Shown here piece after piece: positions 8,839 to 16,280 of a stretch of DNA of 64,000 bases. A model generated the notes under the pieces. It was given only the letters and a program-made list of their open reading frames with translations, was not told the DNA's origin and ran no database searches. A program made the position numbers and the translations under genes. The stretch is from Streptomyces sp. CB02400. Its GTDB lineage: Bacteria; Actinomycetota; Actinomycetes; Streptomycetales; Streptomycetaceae. Position 1 is the first letter of the stretch. Every line of letters starts with the position of its first letter. The stretch covers positions 357,607 through 421,606 of the forward strand of contig NZ_LIWB01000002.1 of NCBI RefSeq assembly GCF_001905725.1, given 5' to 3'.

Positions 8839-10121
8839 GAGTGGATGGACTCCCTGTGCTCAAAGGGCTCGACGCGCGATGACGTCCGGTCGGCCTCGGC
8901 GCCCTGAGCCGTCCGGCACGGGCGTGTCCTCGTCGCGGCGGGCCGGGTGCCGAGCAGGTCGTGGTAGACGTCGGCGACCGCCCGCGCGGTGTGCCGCACG
9001 TCGTGGAGGGACAGCACGTGCCGGCGGCCCCGGTCGCCGAGGGCTGCGCGCAGCGCCGGGTCGAGCAGCAGCTCGCCGACCGCCCCCGCCAGGGCCCGGG
9101 GGTCCTCCGGCGGTACCACGCACGGGGCGGCGAAGGACGGCGGCAGGCTCTCGCGGGCGCCGTCGACGTCCGTGACGACCACGGGCCGCCCGCAGGCCAT
9201 CGCCTCCAGCGGGGCGAGCGCCATGCCCTCCCAGCGGGACGGCAGGACGACGAGGTCGGCGGCCTGGTACCAGGGGGAGGCGTCCGCGACGGCCCCCGCG
9301 AACAGCACGGACTCGGGCGCGGCCGCGCGCAGCCGGTCACGGTCCGGGCCGTCGCCGACCAGGACGAGACGGGCGTCGGGCACCCGGCGCAGCACGGCGT
9401 CCCAGGCCCGCAGCAGGACGTCCTGCCCCTTCTGCCGGCACAGCCGGCCCACACACACGGCGAGCGGCGCCTGCGCGTCCAGCCCGGCCAGCGGCGCGAG
9501 TCCGGTCCGTACGGGTCCTGCGGGCGCCGGGCGGAAACGGTCGGGGTCGATGCCGTTGGGCACGACGGTCCAGCGGCCGGTGATCCCGGCGTGCACGCCG
9601 GTGGCGCGTTCCGCCTCGCTCACGCACACCACCCGCGCGGCCCAGCGTGCCGCCCACCGCTCCCAGCGCAGCGCGAGGGCCGCCGTGCTGCCGCCCACCG
9701 CCTCGAACGACCAGGCGTGCGGCTGGAACACCGTGGGGATGCGCCCGCGCACCGCGAGCCGTCCGGCGAGCCCGGCCTTCGCGCTGTGCGCGTGCACCAG
9801 ATCGGGGCGCACCTCGTCGATCAGCCGGGCAAGCTGCCGTACCTCCCGCGCCAGCGAGACGCCCGGCGAACGCGTCGCCCCCCAGTGCCGTACGTGCGCG
9901 CCGAGCGACCGCAGCCGGCCGGTGAGCGCGCTGTCGGGGCAGACCGCGGTGACGTCCAGGCCGTCCGCGAGCTGGGCCCGGACCAGGTCCGTCACGACAC
10001 GCGCCACTCCGCCGTCCACCGGCTGGGTGAGGTGCAGGATCCGTGGCCGGCGGCCGTCGGACGACGGGTCCGCGGGCACGGTTCCCTCGCTCCCGAAGGC
10101 GCCAGGCGCGGACGCGTTCAC
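8835..10121 (-). CDS. GT4-family glycosyltransferase (exopolysaccharide operon)
   Basis: The 428-residue GT-B enzyme has PRILHLTQPVDGGVARVV near its N-terminus and LVVLPSRWEGMALAPLEAMACG in the C-terminal domain (E-x7-E). The first residues before PRILHL form a disordered Ala/Gly/Pro leader of about 25 residues. I chose the GTG at 10121, not an ATG 13 codons upstream, because it overlaps the TGA of the secreted-protein gene as GTGA, like other junctions in this operon. It is predicted to add a sugar during assembly of the lipid-linked repeat unit. The donor is unknown. Confidence 0.87.
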   Translation of the reverse strand: MNASAPGAFGSEGTVPADPSSDGRRPRILHLTQPVDGGVARVVTDLVRAQLADGLDVTAVCPDSALTGRLRSLGAHVRHWGATRSPGVSLAREVRQLARLIDEVRPDLVHAHSAKAGLAGRLAVRGRIPTVFQPHAWSFEAVGGSTAALALRWERWAARWAARVVCVSEAERATGVHAGITGRWTVVPNGIDPDRFRPAPAGPVRTGLAPLAGLDAQAPLAVCVGRLCRQKGQDVLLRAWDAVLRRVPDARLVLVGDGPDRDRLRAAAPESVLFAGAVADASPWYQAADLVVLPSRWEGMALAPLEAMACGRPVVVTDVDGARESLPPSFAAPCVVPPEDPRALAGAVGELLLDPALRAALGDRGRRHVLSLHDVRHTARAVADVYHDLLGTRPAATRTRPCRTAQGAEADRTSSRVEPFEHRESIHS

Positions 10122-11203
10122 CGCCGGGCGTCGACGGCGGCGAAGAGCACGCCCGCCCATGCCGCGTCCCGCTCGGACGTGAGCCGGAAGGCCGCCCGGT
10201 CACCGGCGCGCGGCAGGCCTCCTTCGAGGTCGAACACGTCGGAGTCGTAGCCGAGGGTGTTGGCGTACGCCGGTACCCGCGCGGGGGGCGCGTCGCCGGG
10301 GTCGGCGATGGTGGAGTTCAGGACGTCGTCGAAGGGGTTGGCCCGGTCGGTGAACGCGGTGGGGGTGGGGCCTGCGGTGAGGACGAGCGAGTCGCCGGCG
10401 GTGCCGCGGTCGCCGTTGTACGCCACCAGCCCCGCCCGGCCCCCGGCGCCCGCCGGGAACGGCAGGTCGCGCAGCGGCATCTCGACCCCCGCGCGGCCGC
10501 CCAGCGGGGCGAAGCCGTCCCAGAGCGCGAGGTGCCGCAGCGGCTCCGCCGGGTTCTCGTACGCCACCACCAGCGTCCAGCCGCCCCAGGTCCCGGCCGC
10601 CGACCTGCCCATGGCCACATTGACCTGGGCCACCGTGTACAGACCCGGCGCGCTGTCCCGCACCAGCGCCGTCACGTCCGCCGAGGCCTGGAAGGCGTCC
10701 GCGCCGTCCGCCACCCGGTGCCCCACCACCGTGTCGGCGAGCAGCTCCTTGTACTCCCCGCCGGGCTCGGCGATCAGCACCCGCCCGTTGTCCTGCCACG
10801 GCTTCTGCTCGCCGGCCAGCAGGTTGCCGCCCCAGTACAGGCGGGCGTACGTCACCCGGGAGCCGGCCGGCAGCCGGACCTCCGCGCGGGAGGAGTTGTA
10901 CGTGTTCGGGTCGTTGTCGACGTCGATGTAGAACATGTCGAAGTCGCCGTTCACCCCCTGCGCGCCGGCCTGCACGTCCCGGCAGGAGGACGCCTGGGCG
11001 CGGCAGGTGGCGGAGGCGTTGGCGGCCCGCACGATGCCGCCGTGCTGGACCGCGCGGTACCGCTGGGAGAAGGCGAGGCCGTCGGCCTCCGGGGAGGGCG
11101 CGACCGGCGCGGCGGCCGCGGAGCCGCAGGGGACCCACATCGCCGCGAGGGAGAAGACGCCCACCGCCGCGTGGCGAAGCATCTGACCCAGGGATTGACG
11201 CAT
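10118..11203 (-). CDS. Secreted DUF3344-like protein heading the exopolysaccharide operon
   Basis: The 361-residue product has a Sec signal peptide (about residues 1-30, ending GSAAAAP) and a single beta-rich domain with patterns DFDMFYIDVDNDPNTYNSS and VTYARLYWGGN, which I recognise as DUF3344-like. No catalytic motif or anchor is apparent, so it is probably extracellular. The ATG at 11203 has GAAAGG upstream; an in-frame codon 31 residues earlier would bury the signal peptide. Its stop overlaps the GT4 start by 4 nt, so it is translationally coupled to the polymer-assembly genes. A matrix or polymer-binding role is inferred only from this context. Confidence 0.72.
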   Translation of the reverse strand: MRQSLGQMLRHAAVGVFSLAAMWVPCGSAAAAPVAPSPEADGLAFSQRYRAVQHGGIVRAANASATCRAQASSCRDVQAGAQGVNGDFDMFYIDVDNDPNTYNSSRAEVRLPAGSRVTYARLYWGGNLLAGEQKPWQDNGRVLIAEPGGEYKELLADTVVGHRVADGADAFQASADVTALVRDSAPGLYTVAQVNVAMGRSAAGTWGGWTLVVAYENPAEPLRHLALWDGFAPLGGRAGVEMPLRDLPFPAGAGGRAGLVAYNGDRGTAGDSLVLTAGPTPTAFTDRANPFDDVLNSTIADPGDAPPARVPAYANTLGYDSDVFDLEGGLPRAGDRAAFRLTSERDAAWAGVLFAAVDARR

Positions 11204-11554
11204 GACCGTCGGAGCCTTTCGGAACGGGGTGGCGGTGGCAGGCAGCGGGGACGAGTGCGATGCGGCCGCCCATGAGGGTGCTTCGGAGGTTCGCAACTCT
11301 AGTCACCAAACGGACAAATTCACCGAAATTCGGTGAAAGGTGGCAAGTGTGTTGGAATCGTGAAGCCTGTTCAGGGGAAGGAGAAGGGGTTGGCCGGTCC
11401 GGTCCGCCGCCTCCCCGGGACCCGCCGGGCGGAACGCGCGACGGGTGCGGGGCGGATGCGGGGCGGGTGACCGAATGGCGCACCCCCGGTTGCGGGAGCC
11501 TTCGGGCGCTCCCACGGTGGGCTTCAAGATCCGAAGCCTGCGAAAGGAACCTCC
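11204..11554. promoter_or_regulatory. Divergent intergenic region between the exopolysaccharide operon and a secreted-protein gene
   Basis: This 351-nt gap separates the minus-strand operon start (11203) from the plus-strand gene at 11555, so it should hold both promoters. It contains a locally AT-richer segment (about 11295-11360) with a perfect 19-bp dyad, then a GC-rich, repetitive stretch (11395-11470). I see no convincing short gene. GAAAGGAACC at 11540-11549 is the Shine-Dalgarno region of the plus-strand gene. Confidence 0.6.
11319..11337. promoter_or_regulatory. Perfect 19-bp dyad, candidate operator for the exopolysaccharide operon
   Basis: The sequence TTCACCGAAATTCGGTGAA consists of perfect 9-bp arms around a central A. 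It lies 116 nt upstream of the operon's first ATG, in the only AT-richer part of the gap. It is too short and lacks a T-run to be a terminator, so a dimeric regulator site is the best reading. The protein that binds it is unknown. Confidence 0.5.
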
Positions 11555-12250
11555 ATGCGCGCTCTGCCTGCCCGGCGCATCGCACTCGGCGCACTGTGCG
11601 CCGCCCTCCTCGCCGGACTCGCCGGCCCGGCCGCCATGGCGGCCGACACGGCCGCCGAGCACGACCGCGCGGCGTCCTCCGCCGCACTGCTCGCGCAGGT
11701 CAGGACCGTCGACGGGGACGAGAACGCACTCACCCCGGTCGTCGACCTGCTGAAGGCCGTGCTCGAGAAGGACGACGGCCAGGTGTCCTCCGGTGAGGCC
11801 AGGAAGCTGGGCGCCGCGGTGAAGGACGCCCTGGCGAAGGCGGCCGACGAGGACCCGGTGGACACGACCGAGGCGACCACCACTGAGACCACCACTGAAG
11901 TCGCTACGACCGAGCCGTCGCCGTCGGTCACGACGACGGACGACGTACAGCTGACCGTCTCCGGGGACGACTTCACGAGCGAGGAGCTGACCGGCCTGCG
12001 GGAGGCCCTCGACAGCCTCCTCGAACTGCTCCGGCCCGACACCGACGCGGACGGGAGCACCACTCAGGAACCCACGCTGGGCAGCGAGTTGGCGGCCTGG
12101 GTGCACGACCTCGTCGACGCCCTGTTCGGCACCGGACCCCAGGCGTCGACCCTGCCCGCGCCGGCCGCCCCCGCGCAGACGCCGTTGCTCCCGGGCGTCA
12201 CGTTCCCCGCGCTCACATCGCTGCTGCTGCCGCCCGCGGCATCCTCGTAA
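11555..12250 (+). CDS. Secreted protein of unknown function, acidic and Thr-rich
   Basis: The 231-residue product has a clear signal peptide (about residues 1-30, ending AAMAAD). Two predicted helical segments (about 35-90 and 135-190) flank an acidic Thr/Glu-rich linker (about 103-135: repeats of TTTE). The C-terminus is Pro/Leu-rich and ends in a hydrophobic stretch. I do not recognise a family and see no anchor motif. GAAAGGAACC precedes the ATG. The gene is transcribed away from the exopolysaccharide operon and towards the tyrosinase genes. It could be a spore- or hypha-surface protein, but nothing in the sequence shows this. Confidence 0.7.
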   Translation: MRALPARRIALGALCAALLAGLAGPAAMAADTAAEHDRAASSAALLAQVRTVDGDENALTPVVDLLKAVLEKDDGQVSSGEARKLGAAVKDALAKAADEDPVDTTEATTTETTTEVATTEPSPSVTTTDDVQLTVSGDDFTSEELTGLREALDSLLELLRPDTDADGSTTQEPTLGSELAAWVHDLVDALFGTGPQASTLPAPAAPAQTPLLPGVTFPALTSLLLPPAASS

Positions 12251-12394
12251 AACCCCGCCGTCCTCGAAAAACTCTCATATGAGGACTTGCCAATCTCTCG
12301 CTTTACGGTTTCCGCTCCGGCCGGGGATCGTTAGGCACGGCGACAGAATTCCCCTCCGGCGACCGACCCCCGCGTTGCCGAAGAAAGGAACACG

Positions 12395-12664
12395 ATGAAG
12401 TCCCTGAAGGCTGCCGCCGTCCTTGCCGGAACCCTGATCGCCGCCGGTGCCGCCGCGCCCGCGTACGCGGTGTCCCTCGATCTGGCGCAGACCGGAGTCG
12501 ACACCGGCCTGCACACCGCGGTCCCCTTCGAGCTGATGCCGGCGCACGAGTCGGAGGCGCTCGTCGACACCGACGACGAATCGCTGCTCGGCACGACGAA
12601 GGAAGCGGCGGCCACGGTGAACGAGGCCAAGCCGGTCCACGGCGACCTCGGGCTGCACGCCTGA
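12395..12664 (+). CDS. Small secreted protein, unknown function
   Basis: The 89-residue product has a signal peptide (residues 1-25, ending APAYA) and a mature part of about 64 residues that is acidic and lacks Cys. It matches neither the chaplin nor the rodlin pattern as I know them. The ATG is preceded by AAGAAAGGAAC. A strong 15-bp stem terminator begins 17 nt after its stop, so it appears to be monocistronic. Confidence 0.7.
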   Translation: MKSLKAAAVLAGTLIAAGAAAPAYAVSLDLAQTGVDTGLHTAVPFELMPAHESEALVDTDDESLLGTTKEAAATVNEAKPVHGDLGLHA

Positions 12665-12680
12665 AAAGCACCCCCTGCGA

Positions 12681-12714
12681 AATCCGGCCCCCAGTTTCCA
12701 CTGGGGGCCGGATT
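12681..12714 (+). terminator. Strong stem-loop terminator
   Basis: A perfect 15-bp inverted repeat (AATCCGGCCCCCAGT and its complement) with a 4-nt loop is followed by CCGTTT. It sits between the 89-residue secreted protein and the tyrosinase operon and should isolate them transcriptionally. Confidence 0.85.
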
Positions 12715-12738
12715 CCGTTTGCCGCTACGGAAAATCGT

Positions 12739-13218
12739 ATGGACGAGGGAGTTGGACCGATGGTCATCGACATCGACGGAACCCCGAAAGGCACACAGCC
12801 GCCACCGGCACCGGCCTCGGAGGGCAGAACACGGCGGGACGTGACCCGCGGACTGCGCGCCGGCGCGCTCGCCGCGGCCCTGGCACCGCTGCTCGCCGCC
12901 TTCCGCGCACCGCGCCCCACGCCCGGGAAGGCCCCCGGCCGCGCCTCCTTCGACCGGACGCACCGGGGCCGCCGCATCCAGGGGACGCGGGCCGCGGACG
13001 GCCACTGGCACGTCACCGTGGACGGCCGCCCCCTGCACCTGATGCGCCGGGCCGACGGCACCTGGCTGAGCATGGTCGACCACTACTGCTCCTACCCCAC
13101 ACCGCTCGACGCCGCCCGCGCCGCCGTGGACGCCCTCGCCCCCGGCGAGCGGCTGCGCGACGCGGGCGAGGAACCGCGGCACGAGCACAGGGGAGGCCTC
13201 CATGGCGTACGTGCGTAA
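12739..13218 (+). CDS. melC1: Tyrosinase co-factor (caddie) protein MelC1
   Basis: The 159-residue protein has a twin-arginine-like leader (RTRRDVTRGL then a hydrophobic stretch, about residues 29-57). A domain follows with RGRRIQG, WHVTVDGRPLHLMRRADGTW and MVDHY, the pattern of Streptomyces MelC1. By family MelC1 binds apo-tyrosinase, delivers copper and carries the partner out through the Tat system. The Tyr in VDHY corresponds to the residue that enters the tyrosinase active site; here it is followed by Cys. The gene overlaps the tyrosinase gene by 17 nt. The start at 12739 is the first ATG; an ATG eight codons later (at 12760) is also possible. Confidence 0.88.
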   Translation: MDEGVGPMVIDIDGTPKGTQPPPAPASEGRTRRDVTRGLRAGALAAALAPLLAAFRAPRPTPGKAPGRASFDRTHRGRRIQGTRAADGHWHVTVDGRPLHLMRRADGTWLSMVDHYCSYPTPLDAARAAVDALAPGERLRDAGEEPRHEHRGGLHGVRA

Positions 13219-14068
13219 GGACGCCGCCACCCTCACGGCGACCGAGAAGCGCCGGTTCGTGAACGCGCTGCTCGAGGTCAAGCGGCGGGGCGAGTACGAC
13301 GAGTTCGTGCGCACGCACATCGCGTACTACGCCTCCGACGGCGAGCGCGGACTGCGCACCGCCCACATGGCACCCTCCTTCCTGCCCTGGCACCGCCGGT
13401 TCCTGCTCGACCTGGAGGAGGCCCTGCGCCGGGTGGACTCCTCGGTGACCCTCCCGTACTGGGACTGGACCCGCGACCGCACGGCCCGCTCCGCGCCGTG
13501 GACCGCGGACCTGCTCGGCGGCAACGGGCGCCGCTCCGACCGCCAGGTGACGACGGGTCCGTTCGCGTACCGGGAAGGGAAATGGACGATCCGGGTGAAC
13601 GTGACCGAGGGGGAGTTCCTCACCCGGGACCTCGGCCGCCGGGCCGACCCGCTCGACCTGCCGGGGAAGCGCGATCTGGAGTGGGCGCTGAAGGAGTCCG
13701 CCTACGACGTGGCGCCCTGGGACTCGACGGTCACGCGGGGCTTCCGCAACCGGCTGGAGGGCTGGGGCACCGGCCGGGGCAGCGTCTCGTGGCGCAACCA
13801 CAACCGGGTGCACCGCTGGGTCGGCGGGATCATGCTCTCCGCCGCCTCCGTCAACGACCCCGTCTTCTGGCTCCACCACGCCTTCGTCGACCTGCAGTGG
13901 TACCGCTGGCAGCGCAGGCACGACGGGGCCCGCTACCGGCCCGCGACCGCGCCGGGCTCCGGCGACGAGCAGCACGGCCGGATCGTGTCCCGCCACGAGA
14001 GGCTGCCGCCGTGGGACGTGACCCCCGGGGAGCTGGAGGACGTCAGCGCGACGTACCGCTACGCGTGA
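13202..14068 (+). CDS. melC2: Tyrosinase MelC2 (type 3 copper monooxygenase)
   Basis: The 288-residue enzyme has both copper sites: CuA ligands H39, H55 and H64 (the last in SFLPWHRRF) and CuB ligands H200, H204 and H226 (in HNRVHRWVGG and WLHHAFVD). It oxidises monophenols and o-diphenols to quinones, giving melanin. It has no signal peptide, as expected for export by piggy-back on MelC1. GGAGG lies directly before the ATG, inside the melC1 3' end. Compared with the classic MelC2 the middle (residues 95-170) differs and contains a run of basic/acidic residues, resembling the second (MelD-type) tyrosinase of some streptomycetes. Confidence 0.93.
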   Translation: MAYVRKDAATLTATEKRRFVNALLEVKRRGEYDEFVRTHIAYYASDGERGLRTAHMAPSFLPWHRRFLLDLEEALRRVDSSVTLPYWDWTRDRTARSAPWTADLLGGNGRRSDRQVTTGPFAYREGKWTIRVNVTEGEFLTRDLGRRADPLDLPGKRDLEWALKESAYDVAPWDSTVTRGFRNRLEGWGTGRGSVSWRNHNRVHRWVGGIMLSAASVNDPVFWLHHAFVDLQWYRWQRRHDGARYRPATAPGSGDEQHGRIVSRHERLPPWDVTPGELEDVSATYRYA

Positions 14069-14155
14069 CACGACCCGTCCACGTCTCCCGTTCGGCCATC
14101 TGATACCCCCTCGCACCGCGCTGACCTGCAACTTCGCAGGGAACTTACGCAATTG

Positions 14156-14177
14156 GGCGTTTCGATTGCGAAACGCC
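14156..14177. promoter_or_regulatory. 22-bp palindrome overlapping a promoter, candidate operator
   Basis: Perfect 9-bp arms (GGCGTTTCG and CGAAACGCC) flank a 4-nt spacer. The right arm overlaps a candidate -35 hexamer TTGCGA (14166-14171), which is 19 nt from TATAGT (14191-14196). This would place transcription start just upstream of the small secreted gene at 14259. A repressor site blocking the -35 is the simplest reading; the regulator is unknown. Confidence 0.5.
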
Positions 14178-14258
14178 TCAAAGTGTCACCTATAGTCATG
14201 ACTGTTGGTGAACAGCCCATAACGGACTGTGCCGACATGAACGAGAAACGGAGAGGTA

Positions 14259-14540
14259 ATGCGTAAGTTCCAGAAGGCCGCGGTCGTCGCGGCCATGCTC
14301 GGCAGTGTTGGTTTCCTCGGCGCCGGCGTCAGCCACGCCGGTGAGGACCCGCACGTCAAGCTGGACAACAAGCAGAGCACGTCGTGCTCGCAGGACGAGG
14401 ACAACAGCAACGTCGGGCTGAACGTCCTCAACAACGTCCTCAACGACAACGCCATCGCCGTCGGCGCGCTCGGTGGCGTCGCGTCCGCGTCCGCCGACTC
14501 CGCCCTGGAGTGCAACGCGGCCTTCGGCCTCGGCGGCTGA
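14259..14540 (+). CDS. Small secreted protein with Asn/Val/Ala-rich core, unknown function
   Basis: The 93-residue product has a signal peptide (about 1-27, ending VSHAG). The mature part of about 66 residues has two Cys (one in STSCSQDE, one in LECNAAF) and a low-complexity hydrophobic middle (NVGLNVLNNVLNDNAIAVG). The two Cys could form a disulfide enclosing a beta-prone segment, which recalls the chaplin principle, but the chaplin consensus is not present. GGAGAGG precedes the ATG. The gene has its own promoter with a palindrome and its own terminator. Confidence 0.72.
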   Translation: MRKFQKAAVVAAMLGSVGFLGAGVSHAGEDPHVKLDNKQSTSCSQDEDNSNVGLNVLNNVLNDNAIAVGALGGVASASADSALECNAAFGLGG

Positions 14541-14564
14541 CGGTCTGTGACCAGCTGATCCAGG

Positions 14565-14606
14565 CAGGCCCGGGACTGGAGCCCAGGTGCTCGAGTCCCG
14601 GGCCTG
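14565..14606 (+). terminator. Stem-loop terminator after the 93-residue secreted protein
   Basis: A 13-bp perfect stem (CAGGCCCGGGACT and its complement) with a 16-nt loop begins 24 nt after the stop codon. A TT follows but no long U-tract, as is usual in high-GC genomes. Confidence 0.72.
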
Positions 14607-14638
14607 TTCGGCTTATATGCCGATTCAGGCGTTGGGAA

Positions 14639-14666
14639 CGCCCCTCCGTTCAGTCGTGGAGGGGCG
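14639..14666 (+). promoter_or_regulatory. Stem-loop immediately upstream of a ribosome binding site
   Basis: CGCCCCTCC pairs perfectly with GGAGGGGCG across a 10-nt loop. The hairpin ends only about 8 nt before the AAGGA of the gene at 14687. It may be a second terminator or a 5'-UTR structure that controls mRNA stability or translation of that gene. Confidence 0.45.
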
Positions 14667-14686
14667 CCCGTTAAGGAAAAGAGCAG

Positions 14687-14962
14687 ATGTTCATTTCGAA
14701 GAAGATCGCAGCGACGGTGGGAGCCCTCGGGGGCATCGTGCTCGCTGGTGTCGGTGCCGGTCAGGCCTTCGCCGAGAGCGAGCCCGCCAAGTGCGTTGAG
14801 GAAAGCAACGGCAACGTTCGCTGCGTTCAGGTGAGCGAGTACGTGTTCACCAACAAGGACGGGAAGTACCAGGTCGTCAACAAGCAGTCGGTGACCTGCT
14901 CGGGCGCAGGTGAGTTGAGCTGCAACAGCTTCGCCACCCTCCCCGCCGAAAAGAAGTCCTGA
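14687..14962 (+). CDS. Small secreted Cys-containing protein, unknown function
   Basis: The 91-residue product has a signal peptide (about 1-29, ending GQAFA) and a mature part of about 62 residues with four Cys (in AKCVEE, VRCVQV, VTCSGA and LSCNSF). These could form two disulfides. I do not recognise the family. AAGGAAAAGAGCAG precedes the ATG. It follows another small secreted protein and is closed by a very strong terminator, so it is likely a separate short, highly expressed transcript. Confidence 0.68.
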   Translation: MFISKKIAATVGALGGIVLAGVGAGQAFAESEPAKCVEESNGNVRCVQVSEYVFTNKDGKYQVVNKQSVTCSGAGELSCNSFATLPAEKKS

Positions 14963-15022
14963 CTTCCCGCCGAGACGGCCGAGGCGTCCTTCCCGCGTCG
15001 GCGACCGGCGTGTGAGCCACCC

Positions 15023-15062
15023 CGCGACGGCCGGGACCCGACATCGGGTCCCGGCCGTCGCG
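15023..15062. terminator. Very strong bidirectional stem-loop terminator
   Basis: A 19-bp perfect inverted repeat (starting CGCGACGGCCGGGACC) with a 2-nt spacer lies between the stops of the plus-strand secreted protein (14962) and the minus-strand hydrolase (15148). It probably serves both convergent genes. Confidence 0.8.
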
Positions 15063-15147
15063 CGTTGCGTGGGTGCCGGACGCGAGAACGCACCTCCCCG
15101 GTGACGGCGCCCTCGCGGGGCCCGTGTCACCGGACGGAGGCGGATCC

Positions 15148-16077
15148 TCAACGGCAGGCCGTCGCGTGGACGGTGTCGGCGCACGGCGACTCGACGGTGC
15201 CGCAGTACGGCAGGCCGTCGATGGGGCGGTCGGTGCAGAAGCGGCCGATCAGGTCCGCGGACTCCTGGCTGCGTTCGACCGTGACCAGATGATCCGTCTC
15301 CTTGACGGTGGTGAACCGCGCCGAGGGCATCGTCGCGGCGAGTTCACGGCCCATCTCCGGGGTGCACAGGGTGTCGTACTCGCCGGTGAAGACCAGCGAG
15401 GGCACGTCGGGCACGGGCAGGGGCTCGTAGCAACCGTGTGTCACGAGCCTCGTGTTGTGCTCGACCGCCTTCCTGAGCTCGTCCGGCGTCTGGTTCATGA
15501 ACTGCCGGTGGAGGAGGCGCGCCACCGCCGCGTGCCTACGGACCTTGCCGGCGCCCGGGTTCGACATGAACAGCCGGACCAGCCCTTCGGCGGCCCCCTC
15601 GATGTCGCCCCGTTCGAGCGCGCGTGACACGCGCGGTACGGCGTCGGTGTAGATGTCGGGAAGGCGGATCGCCGCGCCGCCGAAGACGATGCGCCGGACG
15701 GGCTCCGGATGCCGCTGCGCGAAGCGGAGGCCGACGACCTCGCCGAAGCAGCCGCCGAACAGGTTCACCTCGGGCACGTCGATCTCCGTCAGCATGTGCT
15801 GGACGGCGTCGGCGAGGAAGTCGATGCCGTAGTGGGCCGGCAGGAAGTCCGAACTGCCGTAACCGGGCAGGTCCACGGTGATCAGCGTGCACAGCGGTGC
15901 CAGCCATCTCTCGTGGCTCTGCCAGGAGTACCGGTCCTGTGACGAGCCTCCGAGCAGCAGCAGCGGAGCCGTCCGCGGCGCGTCCTGATGGACGATCCGG
16001 CACGTGTACGCGAACCCCTCGAAGGTGAGATCCCGCTCCTCCACGGAGTCCTGGACGGCGGTGACGGCAGTGCGCAT
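15148..16077 (-). CDS. Alpha/beta hydrolase with Cys in the nucleophile elbow
   Basis: The 309-residue protein has the alpha/beta-hydrolase layout: LLLGGSS (oxyanion region, about 41-46), VDLPGYGSSD (68-77), nucleophile elbow GGCFG (Cys110), acid Asp235 in GEYDTLCTPE and catalytic His263 in TDHLV. The usual Ser is replaced by Cys, as in dienelactone hydrolase-type enzymes. No signal peptide is seen, so it is cytoplasmic. The substrate is unknown; the family includes esterases, lactonases and proline iminopeptidase-like enzymes. A 23-bp inverted repeat lies 37-59 nt before the ATG and may be its operator. It stands alone between convergent secreted-protein genes and a tRNA gene. Confidence 0.8.
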   Translation of the reverse strand: MRTAVTAVQDSVEERDLTFEGFAYTCRIVHQDAPRTAPLLLLGGSSQDRYSWQSHERWLAPLCTLITVDLPGYGSSDFLPAHYGIDFLADAVQHMLTEIDVPEVNLFGGCFGEVVGLRFAQRHPEPVRRIVFGGAAIRLPDIYTDAVPRVSRALERGDIEGAAEGLVRLFMSNPGAGKVRRHAAVARLLHRQFMNQTPDELRKAVEHNTRLVTHGCYEPLPVPDVPSLVFTGEYDTLCTPEMGRELAATMPSARFTTVKETDHLVTVERSQESADLIGRFCTDRPIDGLPYCGTVESPCADTVHATACR

Positions 16078-16113
16078 GAACGGCTCCGGAAAGGGCGAAA
16101 GACAGCGAACCGA

Positions 16114-16136
16114 TCCATGATTACCAGGATCATGGA
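16114..16136. promoter_or_regulatory. Inverted repeat upstream of the alpha/beta hydrolase
   Basis: TCCATGAT and ATCATGGA form perfect 8-bp arms with a 7-nt spacer, 37 nt upstream of the hydrolase start. The position near the promoter and the AT-richer context suggest a dimeric repressor or activator site. There is no regulator gene next to it. Confidence 0.5.
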
Positions 16137-16242
16137 AAATCCGGTGTAATCACTCCAAGGTGGGCGATCCTGACGACAGGGCTCGCGGACCGGAGTAGGG
16201 CAAGGCGCTTGGCCTGGTAGCGATGCGCATCGCGCCGGAAAT

Positions 16243-16268
16243 GAAAAAGACCAGCGTTTCCGCTGGTC
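16243..16268 (-). terminator. Rho-independent terminator of the tRNA-Arg gene
   Basis: Read on the minus strand, GACCAGCG, a GAAA tetraloop and CGCTGGTC are followed by TTTTTC. This is a textbook intrinsic terminator starting 12 nt after the 3' end of the tRNA. Confidence 0.9.
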
Positions 16269-16280
16269 AGGAGGTGATTG

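Noticed and set aside
14259..14540. Chaplin identity for the 93-residue secreted protein
   Set aside because: Size and secretion fit, and it has two Cys, but the chaplin consensus around the Cys residues is absent. Left as unknown.
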